A DNA stretch of 64,000 nucleotides, taken from the NCBI RefSeq assembly GCF_011762025.1, contig NZ_JAASQR010000002.1, forward strand, positions 186,001 to 250,000. Direction: 5' to 3'. A program made the position numbers and the translations under genes. The notes under the pieces were generated by a model. It had not been told where the DNA came from. It worked only from the letters and a program-made list of their open reading frames with translations, and made no database searches. This document shows positions 29,189 through 41,250 of this stretch, in pieces. The stretch comes from Sphingobium vermicomposti. Lineage in GTDB: Bacteria; Pseudomonadota; Alphaproteobacteria; Sphingomonadales; Sphingomonadaceae. Within the stretch, counting starts at the first letter, position 1. Every line of letters begins with the position of its first letter.

Positions 29189-30436
29189 GTGCACAAGCGG
29201 ACAGGATTTTTATCAAGCTTCGTTCTGGGGACATTGTGCGCGGCAGCGCAGCCGGCGGTCGCTCAGCAGATGTTGCCACCGGTGCTGACGGAGGGGCCGC
29301 CCTCCACCGTGCCGGTCGCGGTTCAGATCGCCCGTTGGCGCATGCTGGACGGGGATATCAATGCCCTGACTTTCCGCAGCATGGACCGGCTGTTCACGAC
29401 CCGCACCGTCGCCCATGCCGGAGCGCCATGGCGCCTGCCGCGCGCGGACGCCGCGCTCGATTTCACCTATGGTTTCGGCGGGAAAAACTACACGGCACAA
29501 GATTTTCTCGACCGCACCTATACCAACGCATTGCTGGTGATGAAGGACGGCAAGATCGTCAGCGAAATCTATCGCAACAACAGTGATGAAAACAGCCGGT
29601 TCATTGCCTGGTCGATGACCAAGTCGATTACGTCGCTGCTGGTGGGGTGCGCTCTGACGGAAGGGCGGATCAAGTCGATCGACGACAATATCGCGACCTA
29701 TCTGCCCGAACTGAAAGGCGGGGGCTATGACGGCGTCACGATCCGACAAATCCTGCAAATGCGTTCGGGCGTGGATTATGAGGAGCGATATGATTTCGCC
29801 AACCCCGGCGTCGCCGCGCGCAATCATATCGCGGCGCTGGTCAAGAATGTCGCGCGCTTTGCCGACGTCGCCCGGACGGCCAAACGGCTCCATAAACCGG
29901 GCAGCGTGTTCCAGTATAAAACGCTGGATACCGCAGTGCTGGGCTGGCTGATCGAGCGGGTCAGCGGCACGAGCGTCGCGGCCTATACCGCGCAGAAATT
30001 GTGGGAGCCGATGGGCGCGGAGCAGGACGGCTTTTACATCATGGACGGCCAGCCGGGCGTCGGACGCGAATTCAGCGGCGCGGGCTTTAACGCGACGCTG
30101 CGTGATTTCGCGCGGATCGGCCAGATGATGCTGGATAATGGCCGCGCCAACGGGCGGCAGGTGATCCCCGCCGACTGGGTGCGCACGTCCACCGCGCCAT
30201 CGACCCCCGCCGACGCGAACGCGCCGGGCATGCCGACCGGCTATGCGATGCAGTGGTGGGTCCTGGACGACAAGGGCGCCTATTCCGCGCTGGGGCTACA
30301 GGGCCAGTATATCTACGTCGACCCGCGTTCCCGCACCGTTGTCGTCAAGATCAGCTATTTCCCGCCGGGTGACGAAAAGCCCACTGCGGAAACCGCAGCA
30401 TTCCTTCAGGCCGTATCCGCCTGGTCGCCGAAATAA
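29189..30436 (+). CDS. Secreted serine hydrolase (beta-lactamase class C-like fold)
   Basis: About 415 residues from GTG 29189, which has AGGA 7 nt upstream; GTG 29183 is the alternative. A signal peptide is evident (GFLSSFVLGTLCAAAQPAVA, cleavage near AVA-Q). The serine beta-lactamase/esterase motif SxxK is in WSMTKSITSLLVG (about residue 140), the second catalytic motif is FQYKTLDTAVLGWL (Y-K-T), and the C-terminal part keeps the GYAMQWWVLDD and GLQGQYIYV pattern of 6-aminohexanoate-dimer hydrolase-like proteins. A periplasmic esterase or amidase is the likely activity, perhaps on the compound imported by the adjacent TonB receptor. It lies 32 bp upstream of that gene. Confidence 0.85.
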   Translation: MHKRTGFLSSFVLGTLCAAAQPAVAQQMLPPVLTEGPPSTVPVAVQIARWRMLDGDINALTFRSMDRLFTTRTVAHAGAPWRLPRADAALDFTYGFGGKNYTAQDFLDRTYTNALLVMKDGKIVSEIYRNNSDENSRFIAWSMTKSITSLLVGCALTEGRIKSIDDNIATYLPELKGGGYDGVTIRQILQMRSGVDYEERYDFANPGVAARNHIAALVKNVARFADVARTAKRLHKPGSVFQYKTLDTAVLGWLIERVSGTSVAAYTAQKLWEPMGAEQDGFYIMDGQPGVGREFSGAGFNATLRDFARIGQMMLDNGRANGRQVIPADWVRTSTAPSTPADANAPGMPTGYAMQWWVLDDKGAYSALGLQGQYIYVDPRSRTVVVKISYFPPGDEKPTAETAAFLQAVSAWSPK

Positions 30437-30468
30437 GTACAAGAGAAGCAAGAATGGGGAGACAAAAA

Positions 30469-32646
30469 ATGAAGCGTATATTGCTCGTAACCTCCACGGC
30501 CATAGTCAGCCTGTGCACCGGGCAGGCGTGGGCGCAGGACGCAACGCCGCAGGCTGCCGCGTCTGACCCGTTGGGCGAGATCGTCGTGACCGCCCAGCGC
30601 CGTACCGAAAATCTGCAGAAGGTGCCGGTTTCCGCCAGCGCGCTGGATGCAAGCGCCCTGAAGGCGAACGCCGTCGTCCGGCTTAACGACCTGCAAAATG
30701 CCACGCCGGGCTTGTCGATTTCGGACGCGGGGGTCACGTCGGCTATCAACATTCGCGGCATCGGCCTTGCCAGTAACTCGCCCAATGTCACCGCCGGTGT
30801 CGCGACCTATGTCGATGGCCTGTTCCAGCCGCCGATCGTTCAGGCCAACAGCTTTTACGATCTGGCCAGCGTCGAAGTGCTGCGCGGGCCGCAGGGAACG
30901 TTGGTCGGCAGCAACTCGACCGGCGGCGCGATCTTCATCAACTCACGCAACCCGGATGTCGACCGCATCAGCGGCTATGCCGAAGGCAGCGCCGGGAACC
31001 GGGGTAATTTCGGATTGGAAGGCGCGCTGAACGTGCCGCTGTCCTCCAATCTCGCGGTGCGCGGCGCGGGTTTCTACCGTGGACATGACAGCTATTTCAC
31101 CGACGTCGGCCCCTTTAACAACAAGGCAGGCAAGCTGGACGAAAAGGGCGGTCGGATCGGCGTGTTGTGGGAACCGGGCGACTTTCGCGCGCTGTTGAAG
31201 GTCCAGTATAATGACCGCGATATCGGCGGTTATGCTTATCGACCGATCAGGGGAACTGAATTTGGCGATTTCCGCGTCGGTGATATCTATACCCTGAGTT
31301 ATGACACGCCGGTTGCGATCCGGGAAAAAGCGTTCATCGCCAGCCTGGAACTGCGCCAGGAATTTGCCAACGGCATCGTCCTGCGGTCGTTGAGCGGGTA
31401 TCAGAGCAAGAAGATCGAGGGCGTCAACGACCTTGATGCTTCGCAGGCACCCGGCGGTATCCGCGAGGATTATTATGCTCGCGAACGGCAGTATAGCGAG
31501 GAGGTCAATTTGATTTCGCCTGCGGGCGGGACGTTTGAATGGATTCTCGGCGGCTATTTCCAGCGGAACGAGATCAAGGTTCGCATCCGCCAAACTCAGG
31601 TAGGCTTCCCCACCGACATCGACCCGGACAATGTGCGCACGACGCTGGGCGCTTTCGCACAGGGCAGCTACCGGATCACGCCCGACGTCCAGCTGCAACT
31701 GGGCGGTCGTTATTCGCACTATAAAGCGAGCGGCGTGGGGCAGGTGCGCATCGGTGCGGGCATCCCCGGCTTTCCGCCGGGCGGTCTGCCGGTGGCGGAC
31801 CTGTCGGGAGCGCATCAGGATGGACGCGTGACGGGCAAGGCGGCGATCAACTGGACCGTTGACCCCGACAATCTGCTCTATGCCTTTGTTGCGCGGGGAT
31901 ACAAGCCGGGTGGCTTCAACGCCGTCGATTCCGAATTCCGGCCGGAAACGGTGTGGAACTATGAAATCGGCTGGAAGGCGAGCCTGTTCGACCGGCACGT
32001 CCGCACGCAGATTTCCGCTTTCTACAATGATTATTCGGCGTTCCAGTTCGAAGTGGTGGAACCCAGCACCGGCTTTAACGGCGTGCAGAATATTTCCCAG
32101 GGAACGATCAAGGGCATTGAGGGGCAGTTGCAAAGCAAGTTTGGCGGATTCAGTTTCGACGCGAACTTCGCCTATGTTCACTCAAAGCTCAGCGGGCTTA
32201 CCTTCGTCAACACGCGGGCGATCCCGTCGGGTAATTTGGGGCCGCAATGTCCTGTCGGAACGCCATCGACGCCGCCCTTCTGTTACGATTACACACCGGC
32301 GATCATCACGACCGATGGTGGACCCAACCTCTATTCGCCCAAATGGACCTATGGTGGCAGCGCTGCTTATGAATTCCAGCTGGGTGATGACGTCACACTG
32401 ACGCCGCGCGTAAACTATTCCCATGTAGGGTCGCGCTTTACCTACCTCGCTTATTCTCCGGTGTCGGACCGGATCGCGGGATATGGGTTGCTGTCTGGCA
32501 TCGTGACGCTGCGCACAGGGCAGTTCCATATCGAAGCCTATGGCACCAACCTGACCGGCAAGCGCTATGTCAGCGGCCAGTTCGGGCTGCGCGAATTTTA
32601 CGGCGCGCCGCGTGAATATGGCATTCGGGCTGGCTTTACCTTCTGA
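30469..32646 (+). CDS. TonB-dependent outer-membrane receptor
   Basis: A 725-residue receptor. ATG 30469 is preferred because GGGGAGA precedes it and it begins a clean signal peptide (MKRILLVTSTAIVSLCTGQA, cut near AWA-Q). The TonB box/plug start is GEIVVTAQRRTENLQKVPVS, followed by plug segments INIRGIG and VEVLRGPQGTLVGSNSTGG, and the 22-stranded barrel ends YGIRAGFTF with the terminal Phe. Such sphingomonad receptors often import aromatic or plant-derived compounds. It follows a serine hydrolase on the same strand, so the ligand may be an ester or amide. A strong terminator ends the unit. Confidence 0.93.
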   Translation: MKRILLVTSTAIVSLCTGQAWAQDATPQAAASDPLGEIVVTAQRRTENLQKVPVSASALDASALKANAVVRLNDLQNATPGLSISDAGVTSAINIRGIGLASNSPNVTAGVATYVDGLFQPPIVQANSFYDLASVEVLRGPQGTLVGSNSTGGAIFINSRNPDVDRISGYAEGSAGNRGNFGLEGALNVPLSSNLAVRGAGFYRGHDSYFTDVGPFNNKAGKLDEKGGRIGVLWEPGDFRALLKVQYNDRDIGGYAYRPIRGTEFGDFRVGDIYTLSYDTPVAIREKAFIASLELRQEFANGIVLRSLSGYQSKKIEGVNDLDASQAPGGIREDYYARERQYSEEVNLISPAGGTFEWILGGYFQRNEIKVRIRQTQVGFPTDIDPDNVRTTLGAFAQGSYRITPDVQLQLGGRYSHYKASGVGQVRIGAGIPGFPPGGLPVADLSGAHQDGRVTGKAAINWTVDPDNLLYAFVARGYKPGGFNAVDSEFRPETVWNYEIGWKASLFDRHVRTQISAFYNDYSAFQFEVVEPSTGFNGVQNISQGTIKGIEGQLQSKFGGFSFDANFAYVHSKLSGLTFVNTRAIPSGNLGPQCPVGTPSTPPFCYDYTPAIITTDGGPNLYSPKWTYGGSAAYEFQLGDDVTLTPRVNYSHVGSRFTYLAYSPVSDRIAGYGLLSGIVTLRTGQFHIEAYGTNLTGKRYVSGQFGLREFYGAPREYGIRAGFTF

Positions 32647-32650
32647 TATG

Positions 32651-32686
32651 AAAAGGCCCGCCGGTGCTGCACCGGCGGGCCTTTTT
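32651..32686. terminator. Bidirectional Rho-independent terminator
   Basis: A perfect 15-bp stem, AAAAGGCCCGCCGGT (32651-32665) with ACCGGCGGGCCTTTT (32671-32685), around the loop GCTGC. It has T-tracts on both strands and separates the convergent TonB receptor and ligC genes. Confidence 0.93.
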
Positions 32687-32704
32687 ACGCGCTTTTCATA
32701 AATT

Positions 32705-32729
32705 CGCGCGGGCGGCTGACGCCCGCGCG
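32705..32729 (-). terminator. GC-rich hairpin after ligC
   Basis: CGCGCGGGCG (32705-32714) and CGCCCGCGCG (32720-32729) form a 10-bp stem with a 5-nt loop. On the minus strand it is followed only by AATTT, so it is a weaker terminator that reinforces the one at 32651. Confidence 0.5.
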
Positions 32730-32737
32730 GTTATGTT

Positions 32738-33676
32738 TCAGCTCAGTTGCTTTTCCAGTTCGCCCAGCACGCGGTAACAATCAAATACCTGCGCGACAGA
32801 GCTGTTGGGTTCGGTCCCGTCCCGGATGGCCGCGACGAACGCGCGATCCTGCAGCTCTATGCCGTTCATCGACACGTCCACCGCGCTGACGTCGATCGGT
32901 TCTTCCTTGCCATTCATCAGGTCGTCATATCGCGCGACATAGGTTTCGGTGTCGCCGATATAGCGAAAGAAGGTGCCAAGAGGCCCGTCATTGTTGAAGC
33001 TGAGCGACAGGGTACAGATCGCGCCGGTCTCGCTCTTGAGCTGGATCGACATGTCCATGGCGATGCCCAGTTCCGGGTGGATCGGCCCCTGCATCGCATG
33101 CGCCGCCACGATCTTGCCAGCCTGATAGGCGAACAGGTCGACGGTATGCGCGGCGTGATGCCAGAGCAGATGGTCCGTCCAGCTGCGCGGTTCACCCTTT
33201 GCATTGATGTTGCGGCGGCGGAAGAAATAGGTCTGCACGTCCATCTGCTGAACGTTGAATTCGCCCGCCTTGATGCGGTTGTGCACATATTGATGGCTGG
33301 GGTTGAACCGGCGGGTGTGGCCGACCATGCAAACCAGGCCGGTTTCCCGTTGTTTGTCCAGCACGGCCTGCGCGTCCGCCCAGCTGTCGGCCAGGGGAAT
33401 TTCGACCTCCACATGCTTGCCCGCATTCATGCAGGCGATCGCCTGGGCGGCGTGCATCTGGGTCGGAGTGCACAGGATCACCGCGTCCACGTCATCACGG
33501 CTGAGCGTTTCGTCAAGTTCGGTGGTCGCATGGCCGATGCCATATTTTTCCGCCACCTTCTTCGTCGCGTCCAGTTCGCGACCGATGAGGGACGTGACGG
33601 TGACGCCGTCGATATTCTTCAGCCCGTCGAGATGTTTCTCGCCAAAGGCGCCGGCTCCCGCAAGGGCGATGCGCAT
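32738..33676 (-). CDS. ligC: 4-Carboxy-2-hydroxymuconate-6-semialdehyde dehydrogenase
   Basis: A 312-residue Gfo/Idh/MocA-fold dehydrogenase with the Rossmann start MRIALAGAGAFGEKHLDGL, VILCTPTQMHAAQAIACMNA, EVEIPLADSW (where the family Lys of EKP is replaced) and HTRRFNPSHQYVHNRI. Length and sequence style match LigC of the protocatechuate 4,5-cleavage pathway, which oxidises the hemiacetal form of the ring-cleavage product to 2-pyrone-4,6-dicarboxylate using NADP+. It is the last gene of the minus-strand set, 75 bp after ligJ. Its product is the substrate of LigI encoded at 38766. Confidence 0.93.
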   Translation of the reverse strand: MRIALAGAGAFGEKHLDGLKNIDGVTVTSLIGRELDATKKVAEKYGIGHATTELDETLSRDDVDAVILCTPTQMHAAQAIACMNAGKHVEVEIPLADSWADAQAVLDKQRETGLVCMVGHTRRFNPSHQYVHNRIKAGEFNVQQMDVQTYFFRRRNINAKGEPRSWTDHLLWHHAAHTVDLFAYQAGKIVAAHAMQGPIHPELGIAMDMSIQLKSETGAICTLSLSFNNDGPLGTFFRYIGDTETYVARYDDLMNGKEEPIDVSAVDVSMNGIELQDRAFVAAIRDGTEPNSSVAQVFDCYRVLGELEKQLS

Positions 33677-33751
33677 GAAATTCTCCTTATATGGATCAGG
33701 ATAGAGGGTTAAGCCGACCTGCGTAAGGGCGGCGAATAGGGGGCATGGCGC

Positions 33752-34777
33752 TCATAGACCCCGGCCCCGCAATATCGTGTCCAGGCGGGGAAAGACGCGG
33801 CGCGCATTGCCTTCGAAAATGGCGTGCCGTTCGGCCTGGCTGATGTCGAGCGCGTCGACATAGCGTTTGGTATCGTCGAAATAATGGCCGGTGGTGGGGT
33901 CGATGCCGCGCACAGCCCCGACCATTTCCGAACCGAACAGGATATTCTTGTTGTCGATCACGTCCGCTAGCAGGTCGACCCCCGGCTGATGATAGACGCA
34001 GGTGTCGAAGAACAGATTGTTCATCAGATGCGTGTCGAGGCCCGGCTTCTTCAGCATATCCGCCAACCCCCGGTAACGCCCCCAATGATAGGGGACGCCG
34101 CCGCCGCCATGGGGAATGATGAAGCGCAGCGTCGGGAAATCGGCGAACAGGTCGCCCTCCAGCAACTGCATGAAGGCGATGGTGTCGGCGGCGATATAAT
34201 AGCCGCCGGTCGCATGCATCGCGGGATTGCAGCTGCCCGACACATGAATCATCGCCGGGACGTCAAGCTCGACCATCTTTTCATAAAAGGGATACCAGAA
34301 ACGGTCGGTGAGCGGCGGATGCGTGAAATGGCCGCCGCCCGGATCGGGATTGAGGTTGCAGCCGATGAAGCCCAGCTGCGTCACGCAGCGGTCCAGCTCG
34401 GCGATGCTGCTCGTCATGTCGGCCAGTGGCGACTGGGGCAACATGCAGACGCCTGCGAAGCTTTCCGGGAAGAGGCTGACGACGCGCGCGATCAGGTCAT
34501 TGCAGCGCGTCGCCCATTCGCGTGCTACATCCGCATCGCCGACATGGGGGGCCATTGCAGACGCGCGCGGGGAAAATATGGTGATGTCTGCGCCGCGTTC
34601 CTTGATGAGGCGCAGCTGGTTCGCCTCTATCGTCTCGCGAATTTCCGCGTCGCTGATATCGGGATAGGGGGGGCAGGGGGTTCCGGCCTTGAACGCCGCC
34701 TTCTGTTCCTCCCGCCAAGCGTCATGCGCCTTGGGCAACACGGTGTAATGGCCGTGGCAGTCGATGATCAGGCTCAT
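33752..34777 (-). CDS. ligJ: 4-Oxalomesaconate hydratase
   Basis: A 341-residue amidohydrolase-fold hydratase, the same length as known LigJ. Metal-binding motifs are in place: IIDCHGHYTV (4-13), MIHVSGSCNP, FIIPHGGGGVPYHWGRY and NILFGSEMVGAV. It hydrates 4-oxalomesaconate (enol or keto form) to 4-carboxy-4-hydroxy-2-oxoadipate, the substrate of LigK. Its ATG overlaps the upstream dehydrogenase stop (ATGA), so the two are co-translated. The gene order ligR / DUF1932 / ligJ / ligC differs from the SYK-6 ligJABC order; here ligAB sit elsewhere. Confidence 0.94.
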   Translation of the reverse strand: MSLIIDCHGHYTVLPKAHDAWREEQKAAFKAGTPCPPYPDISDAEIRETIEANQLRLIKERGADITIFSPRASAMAPHVGDADVAREWATRCNDLIARVVSLFPESFAGVCMLPQSPLADMTSSIAELDRCVTQLGFIGCNLNPDPGGGHFTHPPLTDRFWYPFYEKMVELDVPAMIHVSGSCNPAMHATGGYYIAADTIAFMQLLEGDLFADFPTLRFIIPHGGGGVPYHWGRYRGLADMLKKPGLDTHLMNNLFFDTCVYHQPGVDLLADVIDNKNILFGSEMVGAVRGIDPTTGHYFDDTKRYVDALDISQAERHAIFEGNARRVFPRLDTILRGRGL

Positions 34778-35694
34778 ATCTTCTCCCTCGAAGCATCGAC
34801 ATTTTTGTGCGAGCGTCCGTCGGACTGGATGGAGGCGGTGGAAAGATGCTGCAGCTTTTCCTTCAGGCCTTTCGGCGGCGGCGTGGCGGCGAGGCAGCCG
34901 ATTGCGCGCTGCCGTTCCACCACGCCGCGCGTCATCATGGAACCTGTGCCAAGAGCGTCGAGTGTCTTGACGACCTCCTCCATCTCCGCCGCGCGGCGCA
35001 GGCCGTGGACCATCATCCGGTCCAGATTATAGTCGGCCCGATCCGCCCATGGCTGCGCCTTCTCGCTCGCGTCGAGCGAGGACAGAAGTTCGTCCAGCAC
35101 GCCAGCCGCATCGGCTGCGATCATGCACTCGGCGGTCAGCGCCTCGATCCCCTTGACCATCACCGACCGGATCATCTTGATCGACGAGGCGCGCCCTACG
35201 TCCGCGCCGACAATGCGGGTGCGGGTGAAGCCCAGCGCCGCCAGATGCGCCTGCGCCCGTGACGCCTGCGGGCCGCTCAGCAGCAGCGGCACGGCCACGC
35301 CTGGAGGGGCGACCGGGGCCATCATTGCGACATCGACATAGTGGCCGCCTGCCCCCTCAATCGCCCGTGCGGCAGCCTGCTTCGTCGTGGGCGCGATACT
35401 GTTGAAGTCGCAGAACAGTGCGCCCGGCACTATCGACGCCGCTGCATCCTGCGCCACGGACAGCGCCTTGTCCGCCGTCACGAGCGACAGCAGCAGCGCC
35501 GCGTCACCGACCAGAATATGGAGCGATGCCGCCTGCTGCACACCCGCGCGGGCGTAAGCGGCGAGCATGGCGGCGCGTGTGTCCGCTTCGGTCGCCTTGA
35601 TGTCGAAAACGAAGGCCGAGTCGCCCCAATTGCCTGTCGTTGCCAGCGTGAACCCGGCCTCGCCAAATCCGATCAGACCCACTTCCTGTTTCAT
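34774..35694 (-). CDS. 6PGDH/DUF1932-type NAD(P)-dependent oxidoreductase in the lig cluster
   Basis: A 306-residue protein from ATG 35694; a TTG at 35730 is in frame but extends into non-conserved sequence. The N-terminal Rossmann motif is EVGLIGFGEAGFTLA. The central HIBADH-like signatures are CDFNSIAPTTKQAAARAI and GRASSIKMIRSVMVKGIEAL (lysine near the active site), followed by a DUF1932 C-terminal helical domain. It is translationally coupled to ligJ. The known LigABCIUJK route has no step needing it, though the family is seen beside such genes. It may reduce or oxidise a 2-oxo/hydroxy diacid such as an oxalomesaconate-derived side product; this is inference. Confidence 0.82.
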   Translation of the reverse strand: MKQEVGLIGFGEAGFTLATTGNWGDSAFVFDIKATEADTRAAMLAAYARAGVQQAASLHILVGDAALLLSLVTADKALSVAQDAAASIVPGALFCDFNSIAPTTKQAAARAIEGAGGHYVDVAMMAPVAPPGVAVPLLLSGPQASRAQAHLAALGFTRTRIVGADVGRASSIKMIRSVMVKGIEALTAECMIAADAAGVLDELLSSLDASEKAQPWADRADYNLDRMMVHGLRRAAEMEEVVKTLDALGTGSMMTRGVVERQRAIGCLAATPPPKGLKEKLQHLSTASIQSDGRSHKNVDASREKI

Positions 35695-35757
35695 GACGCG
35701 GGAATGGGGGAAGGTGCGGTGTATCGCCAATCGAATCCCGGCCCATGCTATAATATT

Positions 35758-36918
35758 TTACGAATTCACTTGTTTAAGAGTGTCCGCCGCCTGTTCGATA
35801 GCGGTGATAAACCGGCGCTGGCTTTGCGTGGGTCGCCACTGCGCCCTTGTCGTGAAGCCGATCGTCCGGCTGATCCTTCCCGGAACGGGCCCGATATCGG
35901 CGATGATGCCGCTTTCCACTTCGACCCGCAGCTGGTCCATGGACAAGAGGGTCAGATAGTCGCCATCGACCAGCATCTGGCGCACCATCAATACCGAACC
36001 GCATTCGACGGGGACATCGGGCAAGGTGCTGCCGAATTCCGCGAACATCGCGCGCCACAGGTCGCGCAGAGGAGTCCCTTCCTTTGGCAATATCCATGTA
36101 CAGCGGGACAGATCGTCGGCGTTCCAGCCAGAGGCCAGCCGGTGCCCGGCACGGCAGAATATGGTCAGGCGATCTTCGAACAGTGGCGTTTGCACGAGGT
36201 CATGGCCCAGCGCTGGCGTTCGGAGCGCGCCGACCATCACGTCTATCTCTCCGTCGCGCAGTGGGCCGACCAGTTCGGCATGCGACCCTTCAACCACGGA
36301 AACGGCGATGCCGGGAGACGCCCTGCGGAAGGCGGAGATCGCGGACGGCAAAAGCCGCGCGCGGCTGAGCGGCATTGCGCCGACGACGATCCGCCCGCTT
36401 TCGCGCCCTTGTAACGCCGCGATTTCCTCTAGCCCCTGTCGTAATTCGCCCAGAGCCAGGCGCAACCGGCGCGCGAGCGTGAGTCCTGCCGCCGTCAGCG
36501 CGATGCCGCGCCCCCGCCGTTCGACCAGCCGCGCGCCGATGCCCAGCGCCAGGTCGCCCACGGCCCGGTGCAGCGACGGCTCTGTAACGCCCGCATGGGG
36601 CGCCGCTGTAGCATAGCTGCCTGTCTGGGCGAGCGCGACAAAGGCGCGGACCTGCGTCGCTGTCACCCGTTTGCTGCCGATGAGGGCCAGCGCGGCGTCC
36701 GCGCGGGGTTTGAAGCAAAGCGCGGCGGCGGTGGGCGTCATGCCGCCCGGTCCCCGTTCGAACAATGCGACGCCCAGCAGCGCCTCCAGCTTGGCGATGC
36801 CCTGCGTCACGGCAGGCTGAGTCAGGTTCACGGCGCGCGCGCCCATGCTGACGCTGCCATGGTCAACGACTGCTACCATGGCGGCAAGGTGGCGGATATT
36901 GATTTGATCGGCCTGCAT
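35758..36918 (-). CDS. LysR-family regulator with two N-terminal HTH domains (LigR-like)
   Basis: A 386-residue LysR-type protein, about 80 residues longer than usual. A first winged helix is visible at residues 6-65 ([20 protein letters not shown], then [14 protein letters not shown] helix and [13 protein letters not shown]), and a second complete-looking one at about 88-148 ([41 protein letters not shown]). The substrate-binding domain follows ([19 protein letters not shown]). It faces ligK across about 110 bp and precedes the dehydrogenase-ligJ-ligC set on the same strand, so it probably controls both directions, as LigR does in SYK-6 with a ring-cleavage intermediate. The double HTH is the unusual feature. 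Confidence 0.85.
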   Translation of the reverse strand: MQADQINIRHLAAMVAVVDHGSVSMGARAVNLTQPAVTQGIAKLEALLGVALFERGPGGMTPTAAALCFKPRADAALALIGSKRVTATQVRAFVALAQTGSYATAAPHAGVTEPSLHRAVGDLALGIGARLVERRGRGIALTAAGLTLARRLRLALGELRQGLEEIAALQGRESGRIVVGAMPLSRARLLPSAISAFRRASPGIAVSVVEGSHAELVGPLRDGEIDVMVGALRTPALGHDLVQTPLFEDRLTIFCRAGHRLASGWNADDLSRCTWILPKEGTPLRDLWRAMFAEFGSTLPDVPVECGSVLMVRQMLVDGDYLTLLSMDQLRVEVESGIIADIGPVPGRISRTIGFTTRAQWRPTQSQRRFITAIEQAADTLKQVNS

Positions 36919-36937
36919 ATAGCATGATTAGCAAAAA

Positions 36938-36954
36938 CTTATGCGAAATGCATA
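36938..36954. promoter_or_regulatory. Operator-like site between ligR and ligK
   Basis: TATGC-GAAAT-GCATA (36940-36954) is a perfect 5-5-5 palindrome containing a T-N11-A LysR signature. It overlaps CTTATGCGAA (36938-36947), the right half of the operator motif found before ligAB, so one or two regulators may act here. Confidence 0.5.
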
Positions 36955-37028
36955 GTTCGGATTTGTGGCCGATGCCTTTACTGTCCATGCCAGAGAGGAA
37001 GAGTTATCCCGGAGCAGGAGCAGCCCAT

Positions 37029-37695
37029 ATGTCCGGCATCGTCGTCCAGAATATCGAGCGGGCCGACCAGTCCGTCATCGACGGCCTTGCCCATGCAGGC
37101 GTTGCGACCGTGCACGAGGCTCAGGGCCGCACTGGCCTGCTCGCGCCCCACATGCGTCCCATCTATGGCGGCGCGCGGATTGCGGGCAGCGCGGTCACCA
37201 TCTCCGCACCGCCGGGCGACAACTGGATGATCCATGTCGCGATCGAACTGTTGCAGGAAGGCGATATCCTTGTACTCGCCCCCACCAGTCCTTGCACCGA
37301 CGGCTATTTCGGCGATCTGCTGGCGACGTCGGCGCAGGCGCGGGGTTGCCGTGGCCTGGTGATCGACGCGGGGGTGCGTGACGTGCGGGATCTTCAGCAG
37401 ATGGATTTTCCGGTATGGTCGAAGGCGATCCATGCGCAGGGTACGGTCAAGAATACGCTCGGATCGGTCAACGTGCCGGTCGTGTGCGCGAATGCGCTCG
37501 TCAATCCCGGCGATGTGGTGATCGCTGATGATGATGGCATATGCATCGTGCCGCGCGCCGAAGCCGCCGCTGTGTTGGAAAAGGCGCGAGCGCGGGAGGC
37601 GGCGGAAGAGGGCAAGCGCGTCCGCCTCGCCGCCGGGGAACTTGGCCTCGACATCTATAATATGCGGCCCCGGCTGGAGCAGATGGGCCTGAAAT

Positions 37696-37703
<8 letters not shown>
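37029..37703 (+). CDS. ligK: 4-Carboxy-4-hydroxy-2-oxoadipate aldolase
   Basis: A 224-residue HMG/CHA aldolase (RraA-like fold). ATG 37029 has AGGAG 8 nt upstream; longer frames do not match the family N-terminus. Conserved elements are [39 protein letters not shown] and the metal/substrate motif VIDAGVRDV (Arg117, Asp118). It needs a divalent metal and splits the CHA produced by LigJ into pyruvate and oxaloacetate, ending the pathway; the family also decarboxylates oxaloacetate. Its 3' end overlaps ligU by 8 bp, and ligK-ligU-ligI form an operon driven from the ligR-ligK region. Confidence 0.95.
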
Positions 37704-39677
<1,974 letters not shown>

Positions 39678-39692
39678 GGTCGGGATATGATA

Positions 39693-39723
39693 TTCGCCTA
39701 TATGAATGATTCGCTTATGCGAA
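39693..39723. promoter_or_regulatory. Tandem operator pair upstream of ligAB
   Basis: Two copies of TTC[AG][CT][CT]TAT[AG][CT]GAA lie 17 bp apart: TTCGCCTATATGAA (39693-39706) and TTCGCTTATGCGAA (39710-39723). Each is a near-palindrome. TGCTATAGT downstream (39735-39743) could be an extended -10, so the second box would overlap the -35 region. A third copy lies between the ligM-type gene and metF at 43601-43614. The nearby IclR gene (41251) is a candidate binder. Confidence 0.65.
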
Positions 39724-39811
39724 TTTATTGGTGATGCTATAGTAGCTCAGCTTTGGCCGGGTCGCGCAGATAAAGCCGCGTAAAGAGCAGGGAAAAGACA
39801 AGGAGACGGGC

Positions 39812-41084
<1,273 letters not shown>

Positions 41085-41250
41085 TCGATGTTGTCTGCGT
41101 AGACGCTGGCGGAGCGCAATGCTGTTGTTCACCAGCGATACGCAGATTAAGGCTGGTTCCCTGCATGACCGTTTCGTCCCCATGGACGCGGGCTGGCCCC
41201 GCCCCGGAAGGCGGAGCGGCCTGAGATTTTGACCAGGAGTTCGCCGATCC

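Noticed and set aside
30943..32181. 412-codon frame antisense to the TonB receptor
   Set aside because: No signal peptide, motif or ribosome-binding site. The receptor on the plus strand accounts for the sequence.
41195..41226. GC-rich hairpin and short T run after ligB
   Set aside because: The stem is interrupted and close to chance for this base composition. It is mentioned with ligB but not called a terminator.
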